Source: CAVPTL01 sp963727235
GTDB lineage: Bacteria; Actinomycetota; Thermoleophilia; Gaiellales; JAICJC01
DNA length: 64,000 bases
Reading direction: 5' to 3'
Assembly: GCA_963727235.1 (NCBI GenBank)
Contig: CAVSFZ010000008.1
Coordinates: 1-64,000 of the forward strand
Below the pieces are notes generated by a model that did no database searches, was not told where the DNA came from, and was given only the letters and a program-made list of their open reading frames with translations. This document shows, one piece after another, positions 41,102 through 49,993 of this stretch. How positions within the stretch are numbered: position 1 is the first letter of the stretch; every line of letters begins with the position of its first letter. The translations under genes and the position numbers were made by a program.

Positions 41102-44007
41102 TGCCGCTCGCGCTCGTTCTCGGGCCGGCGAACTGCGGAAAGATTGGGTATCTCCAGGAGCGCTTCCTGGCTTTCGTGGACGCTGGGTCCGATCCGTTTC
41201 TGATCGTGCCCAACCGACCTGACGTGGAAGCCTTCGAGCACGACGTGCTGCGCCGCCGCGGTGCGCTTCTGGGCGGTCGGGTGGGCACGTTCGACACGCT
41301 CTTCGACGACGTGCTGGAGCGCTGCGGCGACCACACAAACACCCTCGCCGACGTGCAGCGGCGGCTGATCTTCCGGCGGCTGGCGGCCTCTGCCGAGCTC
41401 GACCAGGTGGCTGTGTCGGCCCGTTTCGCGGGCTTTGCCGATGCTCTGGCCGGAATGGCGGACGAGCTCGCAGCGGGCATGGTCGATCCTCCGCCAGGGG
41501 CCGGCAGTGAAGCTGAGCTGTACGGCCTGGTGCGTGCCTACCGGGCCGAGTGCGACCGGCTCGGCCTGGGCCGCGACCGGCTCGGAACGCGCGCCCGCGC
41601 ATCACAGCTGCTGGAGCAGCGGCTGGAGGCCTGGGACGAGCGGCCGGTACTGGCCTACGGCTTTGAGGACATGACCACCGCGCAGGTGCGGGCGCTGCTG
41701 GCGCTGGCGGCGCGGGTCGACGTGACCGTGTCGCTCCCCTACGAGGTCGGCCGCCCGGCGTACGCGGCCGTCTCACCACTGGTGGAGGCTCTCAGCAGCG
41801 CCTCGCCGGAGGTGATCGAGCTGCCGCCGGCCGCGCATTTCGATTCACCGGTGCTGGCACATCTCGAGCGGACGCTGTTCACCGACGCCCCCGCGCCGCC
41901 GCCCCCGCCCGAGGATGGATCGGTTGTGTACCTGGAGGGGGCCGGCCGCAGGCGGGTGGCCGAGCTGGTCGCCGCCGAGGTGCTGGCGCTGATCCGGACA
42001 GGCATCGCGCCCGACGAGATCGGGGTGATCGTGCCGTCGGTCAGCGCACATCGGCTGGCCCTCGAGAACGCGTTCTCGCCGCTGGGAATCCCGTTCTCGG
42101 TCGATGCGCGGGTGCCGCTGGGCCAGACCGGCTTCGGAGTCGCGTTTCTGGGGGCGCTTCGGTTCGGCTGGATGGGCGGCGAGCGGCCCGAGCTGTTTGC
42201 CTACCTGCGCAGCCCGTTTTCGGGTATCGCCCGGCGGCGGATCGACTTCGTGGAAGGGCGCCTCCGGGGGCGGGGCGTATTCGGTCACGATGAGACCCGG
42301 GCGGGAGTGGCCGAGCTTGTGGGCGAGGGCTTCTTCCCGGCCATCGACCGGCTGATGTCGGAGCCCGACCCGCTGGCCGGGGCCGCCGGCCTGGCGAGCC
42401 AGATGGTGCGTGCGGCCAACACGCTCCAGGCCCGCTTCGTGCCCACCCACGGGCGGGTGGCGGTGCGCGCCTGCAGGGCGGTGTTGCGAGCGGTCGAGGA
42501 GATTCGCGCGCTCGGCCTGGACGACCTCGATCGCGGCGGGCTGATCGATCTGCTGGCGCGTGTTCCCGTGCGAATCGGCGACGACGCGGAGCCCGGTCGG
42601 GTCGCCATCCTGGGACTTCGCCGCGCCCGAACCCGGCGTTTCCAAGCGGTGTTCGTGCTGGGTCTGGAGGAGGGCAGCCTGCCCGGAGCGGCCACCGACC
42701 GGCGGCTGTTGAGCGCCGAGGCGGCGAGTGCGATCGGCCTGCGCCGCACCGATCAGGCAGAGCTCGACCGCCACCTGTTCGCAACCGCCTGCACCCGGCC
42801 GTGGAAGCGGCTTCACCTGGTGCGGCAGGCATCCACCGAGGACGGCAAGCCGTTACAGCCGTCGCCGTTCCTGGACGAGGTGCGGCGGCTGCTCGACCCG
42901 GCCACTCCGGTGAGGCGCCGAAACCTGTCGGACAGCACCTGGCCGCTGGAGCAGGCCCCCGACGATCGCGGCCGCCAGCGGGCGCTGGCCCGCGACCTGC
43001 GAGATGACCCCGAATGGGCGATCGCGATGGCCGGGGGGATGGGCTGGGAGCGCAAGCTGCGCCGCGCTCAGTCGGCCTACCGGCGCCCCACGGCGCTGCG
43101 CTCGCCACAGGTTCTCGCCGGGCTGGCGGCTACCGAACGGTTCTCGGTGACCGATCTCGAGAGGTTCGGTGACTGCTCGTCGATCTGGTTTGTGGAGCGG
43201 ATGCTGCGCCCCGGCGAGATCGACTTCGAGCTGGACGCCAAGCTGCGCGGCTCGGTGGCCCACGCCACGTTGGCGCGGTTCTTCGCACAGCTTCCTGCCG
43301 AGGTCGGGGTGGATCGGCTCACGCCTGACACGGTGGAGGCGGCCTGGCCGGTGATGCTGCGCTGCCTGCACGACGCACTGGGCGGCCAGCGGGTGGGGGA
43401 CACGGTCGGCGGGCGCGAGCTGGCACGCGGGCTGGAGCGCGACCTGGAGGCGTTTTTGCGGGTCGAGGCAAACCTCAATCTCGAGTTCGTGCCGCGCCGG
43501 TTCGAGGTGCGGTTCGGGGGTGCCTCCTCGCCTCCGGGGCTGAAGGAGGGACTCAAGCTGGGTGATTTCGCGGTCACCGGCACGATCGACCGCATCGACA
43601 TGGACCCGGGCATGTCCCCGCGCGGAGTGCTGTGGGACTACAAGTCCGGCGCCACGGTGCACTCGGCCGCACAGCTCGCGCGTCAGGGCAAGCTGCAGCT
43701 GCCGCTGTACATCATGGCGCTGCGTGATCTGCTCGGAATCGAGCCGATCGGGGGCCTCTACCGGGCGCTGGCGGGGAAGCGTGAGGCCCGGGGAATGGTG
43801 CTGGCATCCGAGATCGGCGACGCCCACTTGAACAAGCACGACCGGCTGGATGCCGAGGCGTTCTGGCAGCACGTGGAGGATGCCTCGGCGATGGCGATCG
43901 ACGTGGTCAGGCGGATTCGGGCCGGCGATGTACGCCACGATCCTCGCGGCGGGCGCTGCCCCCCGTGGTGCACCTACTTCACCGTCTGCCGGGTGCCGAA
44001 GCCGTGA
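41101..44007 (+). CDS. addB: AddB-like helicase-nuclease subunit
   Basis: The 968-residue protein is the AddB/RexB partner of the double-strand-break resection enzyme. Its Walker A is weak (LGPANCGKIGYLQ), as expected for the inactive helicase of AddB; the helicase fold is recognisable in IGVIVPSVSAHRLALENAFS. The C-terminal RecB-type nuclease has FSVTDLERFGDCSSIWFVER, GTIDRIDMD and LWDYKSG. Cysteines at about 692, 953, 957 and 963 (C ... C-x3-C-x5-C) form the iron-sulfur staple of the family. ATG shares one base with the upstream stop; the 3' end overlaps addA as GTGA. Confidence 0.85.
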   Translation: MPLALVLGPANCGKIGYLQERFLAFVDAGSDPFLIVPNRPDVEAFEHDVLRRRGALLGGRVGTFDTLFDDVLERCGDHTNTLADVQRRLIFRRLAASAELDQVAVSARFAGFADALAGMADELAAGMVDPPPGAGSEAELYGLVRAYRAECDRLGLGRDRLGTRARASQLLEQRLEAWDERPVLAYGFEDMTTAQVRALLALAARVDVTVSLPYEVGRPAYAAVSPLVEALSSASPEVIELPPAAHFDSPVLAHLERTLFTDAPAPPPPPEDGSVVYLEGAGRRRVAELVAAEVLALIRTGIAPDEIGVIVPSVSAHRLALENAFSPLGIPFSVDARVPLGQTGFGVAFLGALRFGWMGGERPELFAYLRSPFSGIARRRIDFVEGRLRGRGVFGHDETRAGVAELVGEGFFPAIDRLMSEPDPLAGAAGLASQMVRAANTLQARFVPTHGRVAVRACRAVLRAVEEIRALGLDDLDRGGLIDLLARVPVRIGDDAEPGRVAILGLRRARTRRFQAVFVLGLEEGSLPGAATDRRLLSAEAASAIGLRRTDQAELDRHLFATACTRPWKRLHLVRQASTEDGKPLQPSPFLDEVRRLLDPATPVRRRNLSDSTWPLEQAPDDRGRQRALARDLRDDPEWAIAMAGGMGWERKLRRAQSAYRRPTALRSPQVLAGLAATERFSVTDLERFGDCSSIWFVERMLRPGEIDFELDAKLRGSVAHATLARFFAQLPAEVGVDRLTPDTVEAAWPVMLRCLHDALGGQRVGDTVGGRELARGLERDLEAFLRVEANLNLEFVPRRFEVRFGGASSPPGLKEGLKLGDFAVTGTIDRIDMDPGMSPRGVLWDYKSGATVHSAAQLARQGKLQLPLYIMALRDLLGIEPIGGLYRALAGKREARGMVLASEIGDAHLNKHDRLDAEAFWQHVEDASAMAIDVVRRIRAGDVRHDPRGGRCPPWCTYFTVCRVPKP

Positions 44008-47000
44008 GCCGCGACTGGAATCCCGAGCAGGCCGAGGCGATCAGCCGCGACGGCCACGTGTTCGTGTCGGCGGGGGCGGGGACGGGCAAGACGGCGGTGC
44101 TGGTCGAGCGAGTGCTGCGTCGCATCGATGCCGGCACGTCGCTGGACGCCATTCTCGTGATCACGTTCACCGACCGGGCGGCGTCCGAGCTGAAGGCGCG
44201 GGTACGGGCGGCGCTCGAGCTGCGAGGAGACTTCGATCGAGCGCGGGCGGTGGATTCGGCGTGGATCTCGACCATTCACCGCTTCTGCACCCGGGTTTTG
44301 CGAAACCACGCGATCGCCGCGGGCCTGGATCCGCAGTTCACGGTCACCGACGAGGTGGGCGCTCGGATTCTCCAGTCGGAAGCGTTCGACAACGCCTTGG
44401 AGCGGTTCCTGTCGGAGGATGGAGCGGTCGGATCGCGGAGGCTCGACCTGCTTGCGGCGTATTCACGGCGGCGGCTGCGGGAGCTGCTGCTCGAAGCGTA
44501 CGAGCGGCTGCGAAGTGCAGGCCGGCCGCTGGATCTCCGTCCGCACAGCGCGCCCGACGTGGACGCTGCCGCCGCCGCCGTGCGGGCGGCCGCTGCCGCG
44601 TGTGGCAAGCAGCAGGCCGCCGACCTGGTGGCGTTCTTGGACACCCGCCCGGACGCAGTGGAGCTGGTCGACCTGAAGGCGTTCAAGGTGTTGCGGTCGG
44701 GCGCCTGCGCCGACTACGAGCAGGCTCGCCGGGATCTCGTACAGGCGGCCTGCGACGCGGCGGCTGTTTCCGACCTGGCCCAGCTGGACGTGCTGCTGAA
44801 GGAGTTCGCGCGCGGCTATCAGGAGCTCAAGGATCGCCGGTCGCTGGTCGACTTCAACGATCTCGAGCTGCGCGCAGTCGAGTTGCTGGAACGCTCGCCG
44901 GAGCTCGCGACCGAGTACCGGGAGCGGTTCGCCGAGGTGATGGTGGATGAGTTTCAAGACACCAACCGGCTCCAGGTCGCCTTGATCGACCGGGTGGCGG
45001 GCGACCGGTTGTTCCTGGTCGGCGACGAGTTCCAGAGCATCTACCGGTTTCGCCATGCTGACGTTGCGGTGTATCGCGAGCGCCGCCGCGACGCCGGCGC
45101 CGAGGTGGTCACTTTGACTCGGAACTACCGATCCAGCGAGCACGTGCTGGCGACCGTGAACGAGCTGTTCGGGCGGGTGTTCGGCGACAGCTATGCCCCC
45201 CTGGAAGCGGCCTCTCCCTCCGATTCACAGCCCCCCGCCGGCGGCCGGGTGGAGCTGCTTTTGGCCGACAAGCGCAGCTTCGATTCCGACCAGGAGCATT
45301 GGCGCGCCGGCGAGGTGCGGCTGGTGGCCGATCGCATCGCCGAGTTGATCGCCGACGGGGAGTGCCTCCCCGGACAGGTTGTGCTGCTGTTCGAGGCCGG
45401 TACCGATGCGGTGCTGTACGAAGGCGCGCTGCGGCGGCGCGGCCTGCGCACGGTGCGGACCACGGGAGGCGGGTACTACGCCCAGCAGCAGGTGGCCGAC
45501 ATCCTTGGCTACCTGCGTCTGCTGCGAAACCGCTACGACGACTTTGCCCTGCTGGGCGTGCTGGCCTCGCCGCTGGTGGGAGTCTCCAACGACGGTTTGC
45601 TGGCGCTGAGGCGGGGAGCGGTGCGCCGGCCGATCTTCACCGCCCTCGAGCGCGACGAGCTACCCGAGGGGCTGAGTCCCGACGAGCAGCGGTTGGTGGC
45701 CGCCTTCAAGCAGCGGCTGGCGCGGCTCTCCACCCGCCTGGGAGAGGTCGGCCTGGAACGGCTGATCGACCTGGTGGTGGCCGAGCACGACTACGACCTG
45801 GCCTGCCTGGCGCAGCCCGACGGCGACCGCCGGCTGGCCAACGTGGTCAAGCTTGCGCGCATGGCGGGAAGCTACGAGGCGCTGCGCGGCCCCGACCTGG
45901 AGGGGTTCATCGGGTTCTGTGACGAGCAGGCCTCGCTGGCGACGCGGGAGGGCGAGGCCGCCACGGCCGAGGAGGACGAGCAGGCGGTTGTGCTGATGAC
46001 CACGCATGCCGCCAAGGGACTCGAGTTCGACGTGGTGGTGCTGGTGGACACCGGTCGCGAGCGGTTGGCGCGCCAGGCCGGTGACATCCTGGTGGATGCG
46101 CAGGGGCGGGTGGCGTTGCGAGCGCCCAGCCCGGTGGACGGATCGATGCAGCATGCACTGGGCTGGGGCGAGGTGGCCGCTGCCGAGGAGGCTGCTCGGG
46201 TGGAGGAGGGCCGCCGGCTGCAGTATGTGGCGCTCACGCGGGCGCGCAGGCATCTGATCATCTCGGGGGCGTTCGATCCCAGCGAGGACACCACCGTCGC
46301 CCAGATCTGCAACACGCTGTCGGTCGGCCTGGATGCCGACGGCGATGTCGACGTGGGCGGCGCCCGGCTGCGAGTCCGGGTTGGGCGGCCGGCACCCGAG
46401 CCGCTGGAGCCGGCCGACGATGTCGCCGAGGCCGAGATCGGATCGCAGCTGGAGCTGTTCTCCGAGGGCGGCCGCAGCGTGGTCTCCTTGCCGGCGCTGG
46501 ATCCGGCTCCGGCTGCTGCCGCGGTGGCTCTGCCCCGCCTTTCCTACAGCGCGCTCGCGCTGTATCGCCGGTGCGGCTATCGCTACTTCGCCCAGCGGGT
46601 GCTGGGACTGCCCGAGCCGGAGCGGGAGCGTGTAGAGGGCGGTGGTCTGGACGCACTCGAGTTGGGCGACGCCGTGCACCTCGAGCTGGAGCGTCCCGAC
46701 GGCCGCTGGCGGGTGCGCCACCCGTCCGCCACCGACGAGAACATCGAGCTGATCGGTCGGCTGGTGGAGAACTGGAACGGGTCGGAGCTGGCGGCGAGGC
46801 TGGCCGGCATCGACGACCTCACGCGGGAGCTGGCCTTCGTGTTCGACGTGGACGGCGTGCTGTTCCACGGTCGCATCGACATCTATGCCCGGCCTCGGCC
46901 CGATTCGGCGCTGGTGGTCGACTTCAAGACGAACAAGCTGGGGGAGCGCTCGGTCGAGCAGATGGTGGATGACTCCTACGGTGTCCAGGTTGCGACCTAT

Positions 47001-47246
47001 GCGCTGGCCGCCCTGAAGGCCGGGGCGAACGAGGTTGAGATCGCCTACGCGTTTCTCGAGAACCTCGAGATCACCCCGATCCGATCGTTCACCGCCGCGG
47101 ATGCCCCACGACTCGAGGCAGAGCTGCAGGCGGATATCGACGCGATCCGGGCGGGCGCCTTCCCGGCCCGGCCGGGCGTGCAGTGCCGCGACTGTCCCGC
47201 GCTCAACCTGCTGTGCGCCGGCGAGCAGCTGGAGTGGGGCGGATGA
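44004..47246 (+). CDS. addA: AddA-like UvrD-family helicase-nuclease
   Basis: The 1080-residue protein is a UvrD-type helicase fused to a RecB-type nuclease. Helicase motifs: WNPEQAEAISRDGHVFVSAG then AGTGKTAVLVERVL (Walker A), VITFTDRAASELKARV, VMVDEFQDTNRLQVALIDRV (motif II), LVGDEFQSIYRFRHADV, TTHAAKGLEFDVVVLVD and QYVALTRARRHLIISG. Nuclease motifs: LSYSALALYRRCGYRYFAQR, GRIDIYARP and ALVVDFKTNKLG. Unusually for AddA, the nuclease also has C857 with C1061-x2-C1064-x6-C1071, an iron-sulfur pattern. With AddB it should resect double-strand breaks for RecA. GTG start overlaps addB; stop overlaps nth as ATGA. Confidence 0.9.
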   Translation: MSRDWNPEQAEAISRDGHVFVSAGAGTGKTAVLVERVLRRIDAGTSLDAILVITFTDRAASELKARVRAALELRGDFDRARAVDSAWISTIHRFCTRVLRNHAIAAGLDPQFTVTDEVGARILQSEAFDNALERFLSEDGAVGSRRLDLLAAYSRRRLRELLLEAYERLRSAGRPLDLRPHSAPDVDAAAAAVRAAAAACGKQQAADLVAFLDTRPDAVELVDLKAFKVLRSGACADYEQARRDLVQAACDAAAVSDLAQLDVLLKEFARGYQELKDRRSLVDFNDLELRAVELLERSPELATEYRERFAEVMVDEFQDTNRLQVALIDRVAGDRLFLVGDEFQSIYRFRHADVAVYRERRRDAGAEVVTLTRNYRSSEHVLATVNELFGRVFGDSYAPLEAASPSDSQPPAGGRVELLLADKRSFDSDQEHWRAGEVRLVADRIAELIADGECLPGQVVLLFEAGTDAVLYEGALRRRGLRTVRTTGGGYYAQQQVADILGYLRLLRNRYDDFALLGVLASPLVGVSNDGLLALRRGAVRRPIFTALERDELPEGLSPDEQRLVAAFKQRLARLSTRLGEVGLERLIDLVVAEHDYDLACLAQPDGDRRLANVVKLARMAGSYEALRGPDLEGFIGFCDEQASLATREGEAATAEEDEQAVVLMTTHAAKGLEFDVVVLVDTGRERLARQAGDILVDAQGRVALRAPSPVDGSMQHALGWGEVAAAEEAARVEEGRRLQYVALTRARRHLIISGAFDPSEDTTVAQICNTLSVGLDADGDVDVGGARLRVRVGRPAPEPLEPADDVAEAEIGSQLELFSEGGRSVVSLPALDPAPAAAAVALPRLSYSALALYRRCGYRYFAQRVLGLPEPERERVEGGGLDALELGDAVHLELERPDGRWRVRHPSATDENIELIGRLVENWNGSELAARLAGIDDLTRELAFVFDVDGVLFHGRIDIYARPRPDSALVVDFKTNKLGERSVEQMVDDSYGVQVATYALAALKAGANEVEIAYAFLENLEITPIRSFTAADAPRLEAELQADIDAIRAGAFPARPGVQCRDCPALNLLCAGEQLEWGG

Positions 47247-47909
47247 GCGCCCGCAGCGAGCGCGCGATCGAGATCCTGGACCGGCTGGCGGCGGATCATC
47301 CGGATGCCGGCATCGCGCTGCAGTACTCGTCTCCGCTCGATCTGCTGGTGGCCACCATCCTCTCGGCCCAGTGCACCGACGTGCGCGTGAACCTGGTCAC
47401 GGTCGAGTTGTTTCGTCGCTGCCGCACCCCACAGGACTACCTGGCGCTGACCGAGCAGGAGCTGGAGGAATTGATCCGGCCGACCGGCTTCTTTCGCCAG
47501 AAGACCCGCTCGATTCGCGGGTGCTGTGCGGCGATTTTGGAGCGGTTCGGTGGTGAGGTGCCGCACTCCACGGCCGAGCTTGTGACGCTCCCGGGGGTGG
47601 GTCGCAAGACCGCGGCGGTGGTGTCGGGGAACGCCTTCGGGGTGCGCGAGGGGATCGCCGTCGATACCCACGTCGGTCGCCTGGCGCGGCGGCTGCGGCT
47701 GACCCGCCTGCACGACCCGGTCAAGGTCGAGCGAGTGTTGATGCGGCTCTATCCGCGCGGAGCGGTGGCTGCAGGTCTCCGACGTCCTCATCTTCCACGG
47801 CCGGCGCGTGTGCCGGGCACGAAAGCCCAACTGTGCCGGCTGCGTCGTCTCCGACCTGTGCCCGTCAGCGTTCGCAGACGTGACAGTGCCGCGACGCCGC
47901 GCGAGTTGA
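47243..47909 (+). CDS. nth: endonuclease III (frameshifted)
   Basis: Nth removes oxidised pyrimidines and cuts the abasic site. The first frame gives ILSAQCTDVRVNLVTVELFR, FFRQKTRSIRGCCAAIL and the helix-hairpin-helix LPGVGRKTAAVVSGNAFG with the catalytic Asp in IAVDTHVGRLARRLRL. After LMRLYPR, near base 47757, one extra G breaks the frame; removing it gives ERWLQVSDVLIFHGRRVC and the [4Fe-4S] motif C-x6-C-x2-C-x5-C, ending at 47909 with about 221 residues, the normal length. A conserved gene with a perfect ending behind a single-base insertion suggests a sequence error. Coupled to addA. Confidence 0.85.
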
Positions 47910-47933
47910 TCCGCGACGGCCGGTGGCGGCAAG

Positions 47934-48257
47934 ATGCCCGCCATGCACCGCATCGAACTCGAACTCTATGCCGACCGCATCTGCCGTCACGCCGAGCGTC
48001 TGCGTGACGAGATCGACGGCGCCCGCACCCGCATCACCTGGGCCCAGTTCGAGCACGGCGCCCGAGACGAGATGGGCGGGCGGGACGCGGCTGTGCTGGA
48101 GGCGCTGGGAGTGTTCGCGGGCGTCGACGCGCTCGCGGAGCGGCGGCTGCTCGACCGGCGGGTCAGGCAGCTGGCCGTGGTGGAGCGGTATCAGGCGCTG
48201 GTGGAGAGGGCGTTGTCCGAGGCCAGTGACGCCAGCAGGCCACCGTCCTCGTCGTAG
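47934..48257 (+). CDS. hypothetical protein
   Basis: The 107-residue protein (104 if ATG 47943 is used) is helical and charged: RIELELYADRICRHAERLRD, then an acidic/basic mix ending in a Ser-rich tail. No motif is recognised. It follows nth by 24 bases on the same strand and its last 67 bases overlap the convergent PAS-domain gene. The G/C-rich third positions support coding. Confidence 0.5.
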   Translation: MPAMHRIELELYADRICRHAERLRDEIDGARTRITWAQFEHGARDEMGGRDAAVLEALGVFAGVDALAERRLLDRRVRQLAVVERYQALVERALSEASDASRPPSSS

Positions 48258-48667
48258 GCCGGGAAGAGGTCGACCCGCACTCGCTTGGCGATCCCGGAGC
48301 GGTGTCGCAGCGTCATGTGCTGGTCGAGCTTTCGCACTCCCCACTCCAAAACCACCGGGATCGGGTCGGTGTCGTCGGCAAAGCCGCTGAGGCCGAAGGC
48401 GTCGCGCAGCGGCTTGCCCATCACGTCGCCCTCGGAGTAGCCGGTGAGCTCGAACACGCCGTTGCCGCACGACAGCACCCGGGCATCGCGGTCGCACGTG
48501 ACCATGCCCGCTCCGGCGGGTGGGAAGTAGTCCTCGAGGATCTCGAACAGGTAGCCGAATCCGCACTTGGCACAGCCCACCGGCTGGTGGGTCAGGCCGG
48601 CCCGACCATCATCGTCGAGTGCCCTCGTGGAACAGTTGGGGCAGATGAAGTACCGCACGATTCCCAC
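48191..48667 (-). CDS. zinc ribbon-PAS domain protein
   Basis: The 158-residue protein has an N-terminal zinc ribbon, YFICPNCSTRALDDDGR and VGCAKCGFGYLFEILEDYFP, followed by a PAS domain: MVTCDRDARVLSCGNGVFEL, TGYSEGDVMGKPLRDAFGL and later RVRVDLFPAYDEDG. No output domain is present, so it may be a small sensor or adaptor that works with another protein. GTG 48667 is the likely start, although a second GTG nine bases on is possible. It follows trxB on the same strand, separated by a palindromic repeat. Confidence 0.75.
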   Translation of the reverse strand: MGIVRYFICPNCSTRALDDDGRAGLTHQPVGCAKCGFGYLFEILEDYFPPAGAGMVTCDRDARVLSCGNGVFELTGYSEGDVMGKPLRDAFGLSGFADDTDPIPVVLEWGVRKLDQHMTLRHRSGIAKRVRVDLFPAYDEDGGLLASLASDNALSTSA

Positions 48668-48676
48668 TGTAGCGAA

Positions 48677-48709
48677 GTGAATAAATGGTGCCAGGCACCT
48701 TTTATTCAC
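48677..48709. repeat. palindromic repeat, copy 6
   Basis: Inverted repeat with the core GGTGCCAGGCACC and arms TGAATAAAT / CTTTTATTCA, one mismatch. It lies just downstream of trxB (minus strand) and ends ten bases before the PAS-protein start. Confidence 0.85.
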
Positions 48710-48721
48710 ACGCCAATGTTG

Positions 48722-49693
48722 TTAGGCGGCTGCGGCGTCTGCTTTGGCGGCGTGGGACATGTGGGTGAGCCATCGCTCGGCGTCGAGAGCGGCCATGCAG
48801 CCCATCCCTGCGGCGGTGACCGCCTGGCGGTAGATGTGGTCGACCACGTCGCCTCCGGCGAAGACGCCTTCGATGTTGGTGGCGGTCGAGCCTTCCTTCA
48901 CCAGCAGGTAGCCCTCGTCGTCCATATCCAGGATTCCCCGGAAGAGCTCGGTGGCGGGGTCGTGCCCAATGGCCACGAACACTCCATCGGTTTCGAGCTC
49001 GCGCTGCTCGCCGGTGACGGTGTCGGTCAGTACGACCCCGGTGACCTTGCCGGTCTCGGTGCCGAGCACCTCGGTGACCGTGGCGTTGGTCACGAACTCG
49101 ACGTTGTCCTTGGCCTTGGCGTGGTCGATCATGATCTTGGAGGCGCGGAACTCGTCGCGGCGATGCACCAGGGTGACCTTGCTGGCGAACTTGGACAGGA
49201 AGGTGGCCTCCTCGAAGGCCGAATCGCCCCCACCCACCACAACGATGTTGCGCTGCCGGAAGAACGGGCCGTCGCAGGTCGCGCAGTAGCTCACACCCTT
49301 GCCCTGGAGGTCGACCTCCGAGCCCAACCCCAGCTGGCGAGCGGTCGCCCCGGTGGTGATCACGACCGACTCGGCGCGGTATTCCTGTTCGCCCACGTAC
49401 ACCTTGAAGGGGCGCTCCGAGAAGTCCACGCGGGTCACGTCGTCGGATACCAGTTCGGCTCCGAATCGCTCAGCCTGAGCGCGCATCGTGCCCATCAGCA
49501 CCGGGCCCATGATGCCCTCTTCGAATCCGGGGTAGTTCTCGACGTCGGAGGTGATCATCAGCTGGCCGCCGAACTTGAATCCTTCGAACACCAGCGGTCG
49601 CAGGTTTCCGCGAGCCGCATACAGTGCGGCTGTGTACCCGGCCGGCCCGCCGCCGATGATGATCAACTCTCGAACTTCGCCAGTCTCAGTCAT
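48722..49693 (-). CDS. trxB: thioredoxin reductase
   Basis: TrxB passes electrons from NADPH through FAD to thioredoxin. The 323-residue protein has the FAD motif LIIIGGGPAGYTAALYAARG, the redox pair GVSYCATCDGPFF, the NADPH motif VVVGGGDSAFEEATFLSKFA and VHRRDEF, and the C-terminal FAD motif GVFAGGDVVDHIYRQAVTAA. Length and motifs are standard. A small zinc ribbon gene precedes it by 37 bases on the same strand. The system can feed CcdA (38777) and other thiol enzymes. Confidence 0.95.
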   Translation of the reverse strand: MTETGEVRELIIIGGGPAGYTAALYAARGNLRPLVFEGFKFGGQLMITSDVENYPGFEEGIMGPVLMGTMRAQAERFGAELVSDDVTRVDFSERPFKVYVGEQEYRAESVVITTGATARQLGLGSEVDLQGKGVSYCATCDGPFFRQRNIVVVGGGDSAFEEATFLSKFASKVTLVHRRDEFRASKIMIDHAKAKDNVEFVTNATVTEVLGTETGKVTGVVLTDTVTGEQRELETDGVFVAIGHDPATELFRGILDMDDEGYLLVKEGSTATNIEGVFAGGDVVDHIYRQAVTAAGMGCMAALDAERWLTHMSHAAKADAAAA

Positions 49694-49730
49694 CCAAACT
49701 CCAGTCTCCTCGAGGCTCGATCTGCTTCAG

Positions 49731-49895
49731 TCAAACGGCCTCATCATCTTTAACGTGCACCACCCGGAAACATTCCTGGCAGCGGTCACAGACTCGCGCT
49801 CCGGTCACGATCCGGGTACCGAAGAACGACCCCAGCGCGCCGCCGCAGTAGGGGCAGAAGGCGACCGCAGGCTCGGTGGAAGGCTCGGTGTTCAC
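49731..49895 (-). CDS. small zinc ribbon protein upstream of trxB
   Basis: A 54-residue gene: it starts MNTEPSTEPAVAFCPYCGGA and ends VCDRCQECFRVVHVKDDEAV. Zinc ligands are CPYC and CDRCQEC. The GTG at 49895 follows a strong GGAGGAGG ribosome binding site. The protein resembles a stand-alone zinc ribbon and has no other domain. The 37-base gap to trxB on the same strand suggests co-transcription, and a role in thiol or zinc homeostasis is a guess. Confidence 0.7.
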   Translation of the reverse strand: MNTEPSTEPAVAFCPYCGGALGSFFGTRIVTGARVCDRCQECFRVVHVKDDEAV

Positions 49896-49979
49896 GGACG
49901 AGAAACCTCCTCCAGTGTAATCCGTCCGCTCATCATTGCAGCCGGATTGGCCGATGACTCGACCACCCGAGACCCTCGC

Positions 49980-49985
49980 TACGAT
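49980..49985 (+). promoter_or_regulatory. -10 box of the 49994 gene (leaderless)
   Basis: TACGAT ends eight bases before ATG 49994; no ribosome binding site intervenes. Confidence 0.45.
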
Positions 49986-49993
49986 AGCCCGCG

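Noticed and set aside
9468..48709. Reading the palindromes as ends of one or more insertion sequences.
   Set aside because: There is no transposase gene, no target duplications and each copy is a single palindrome instead of a pair of terminal repeats.
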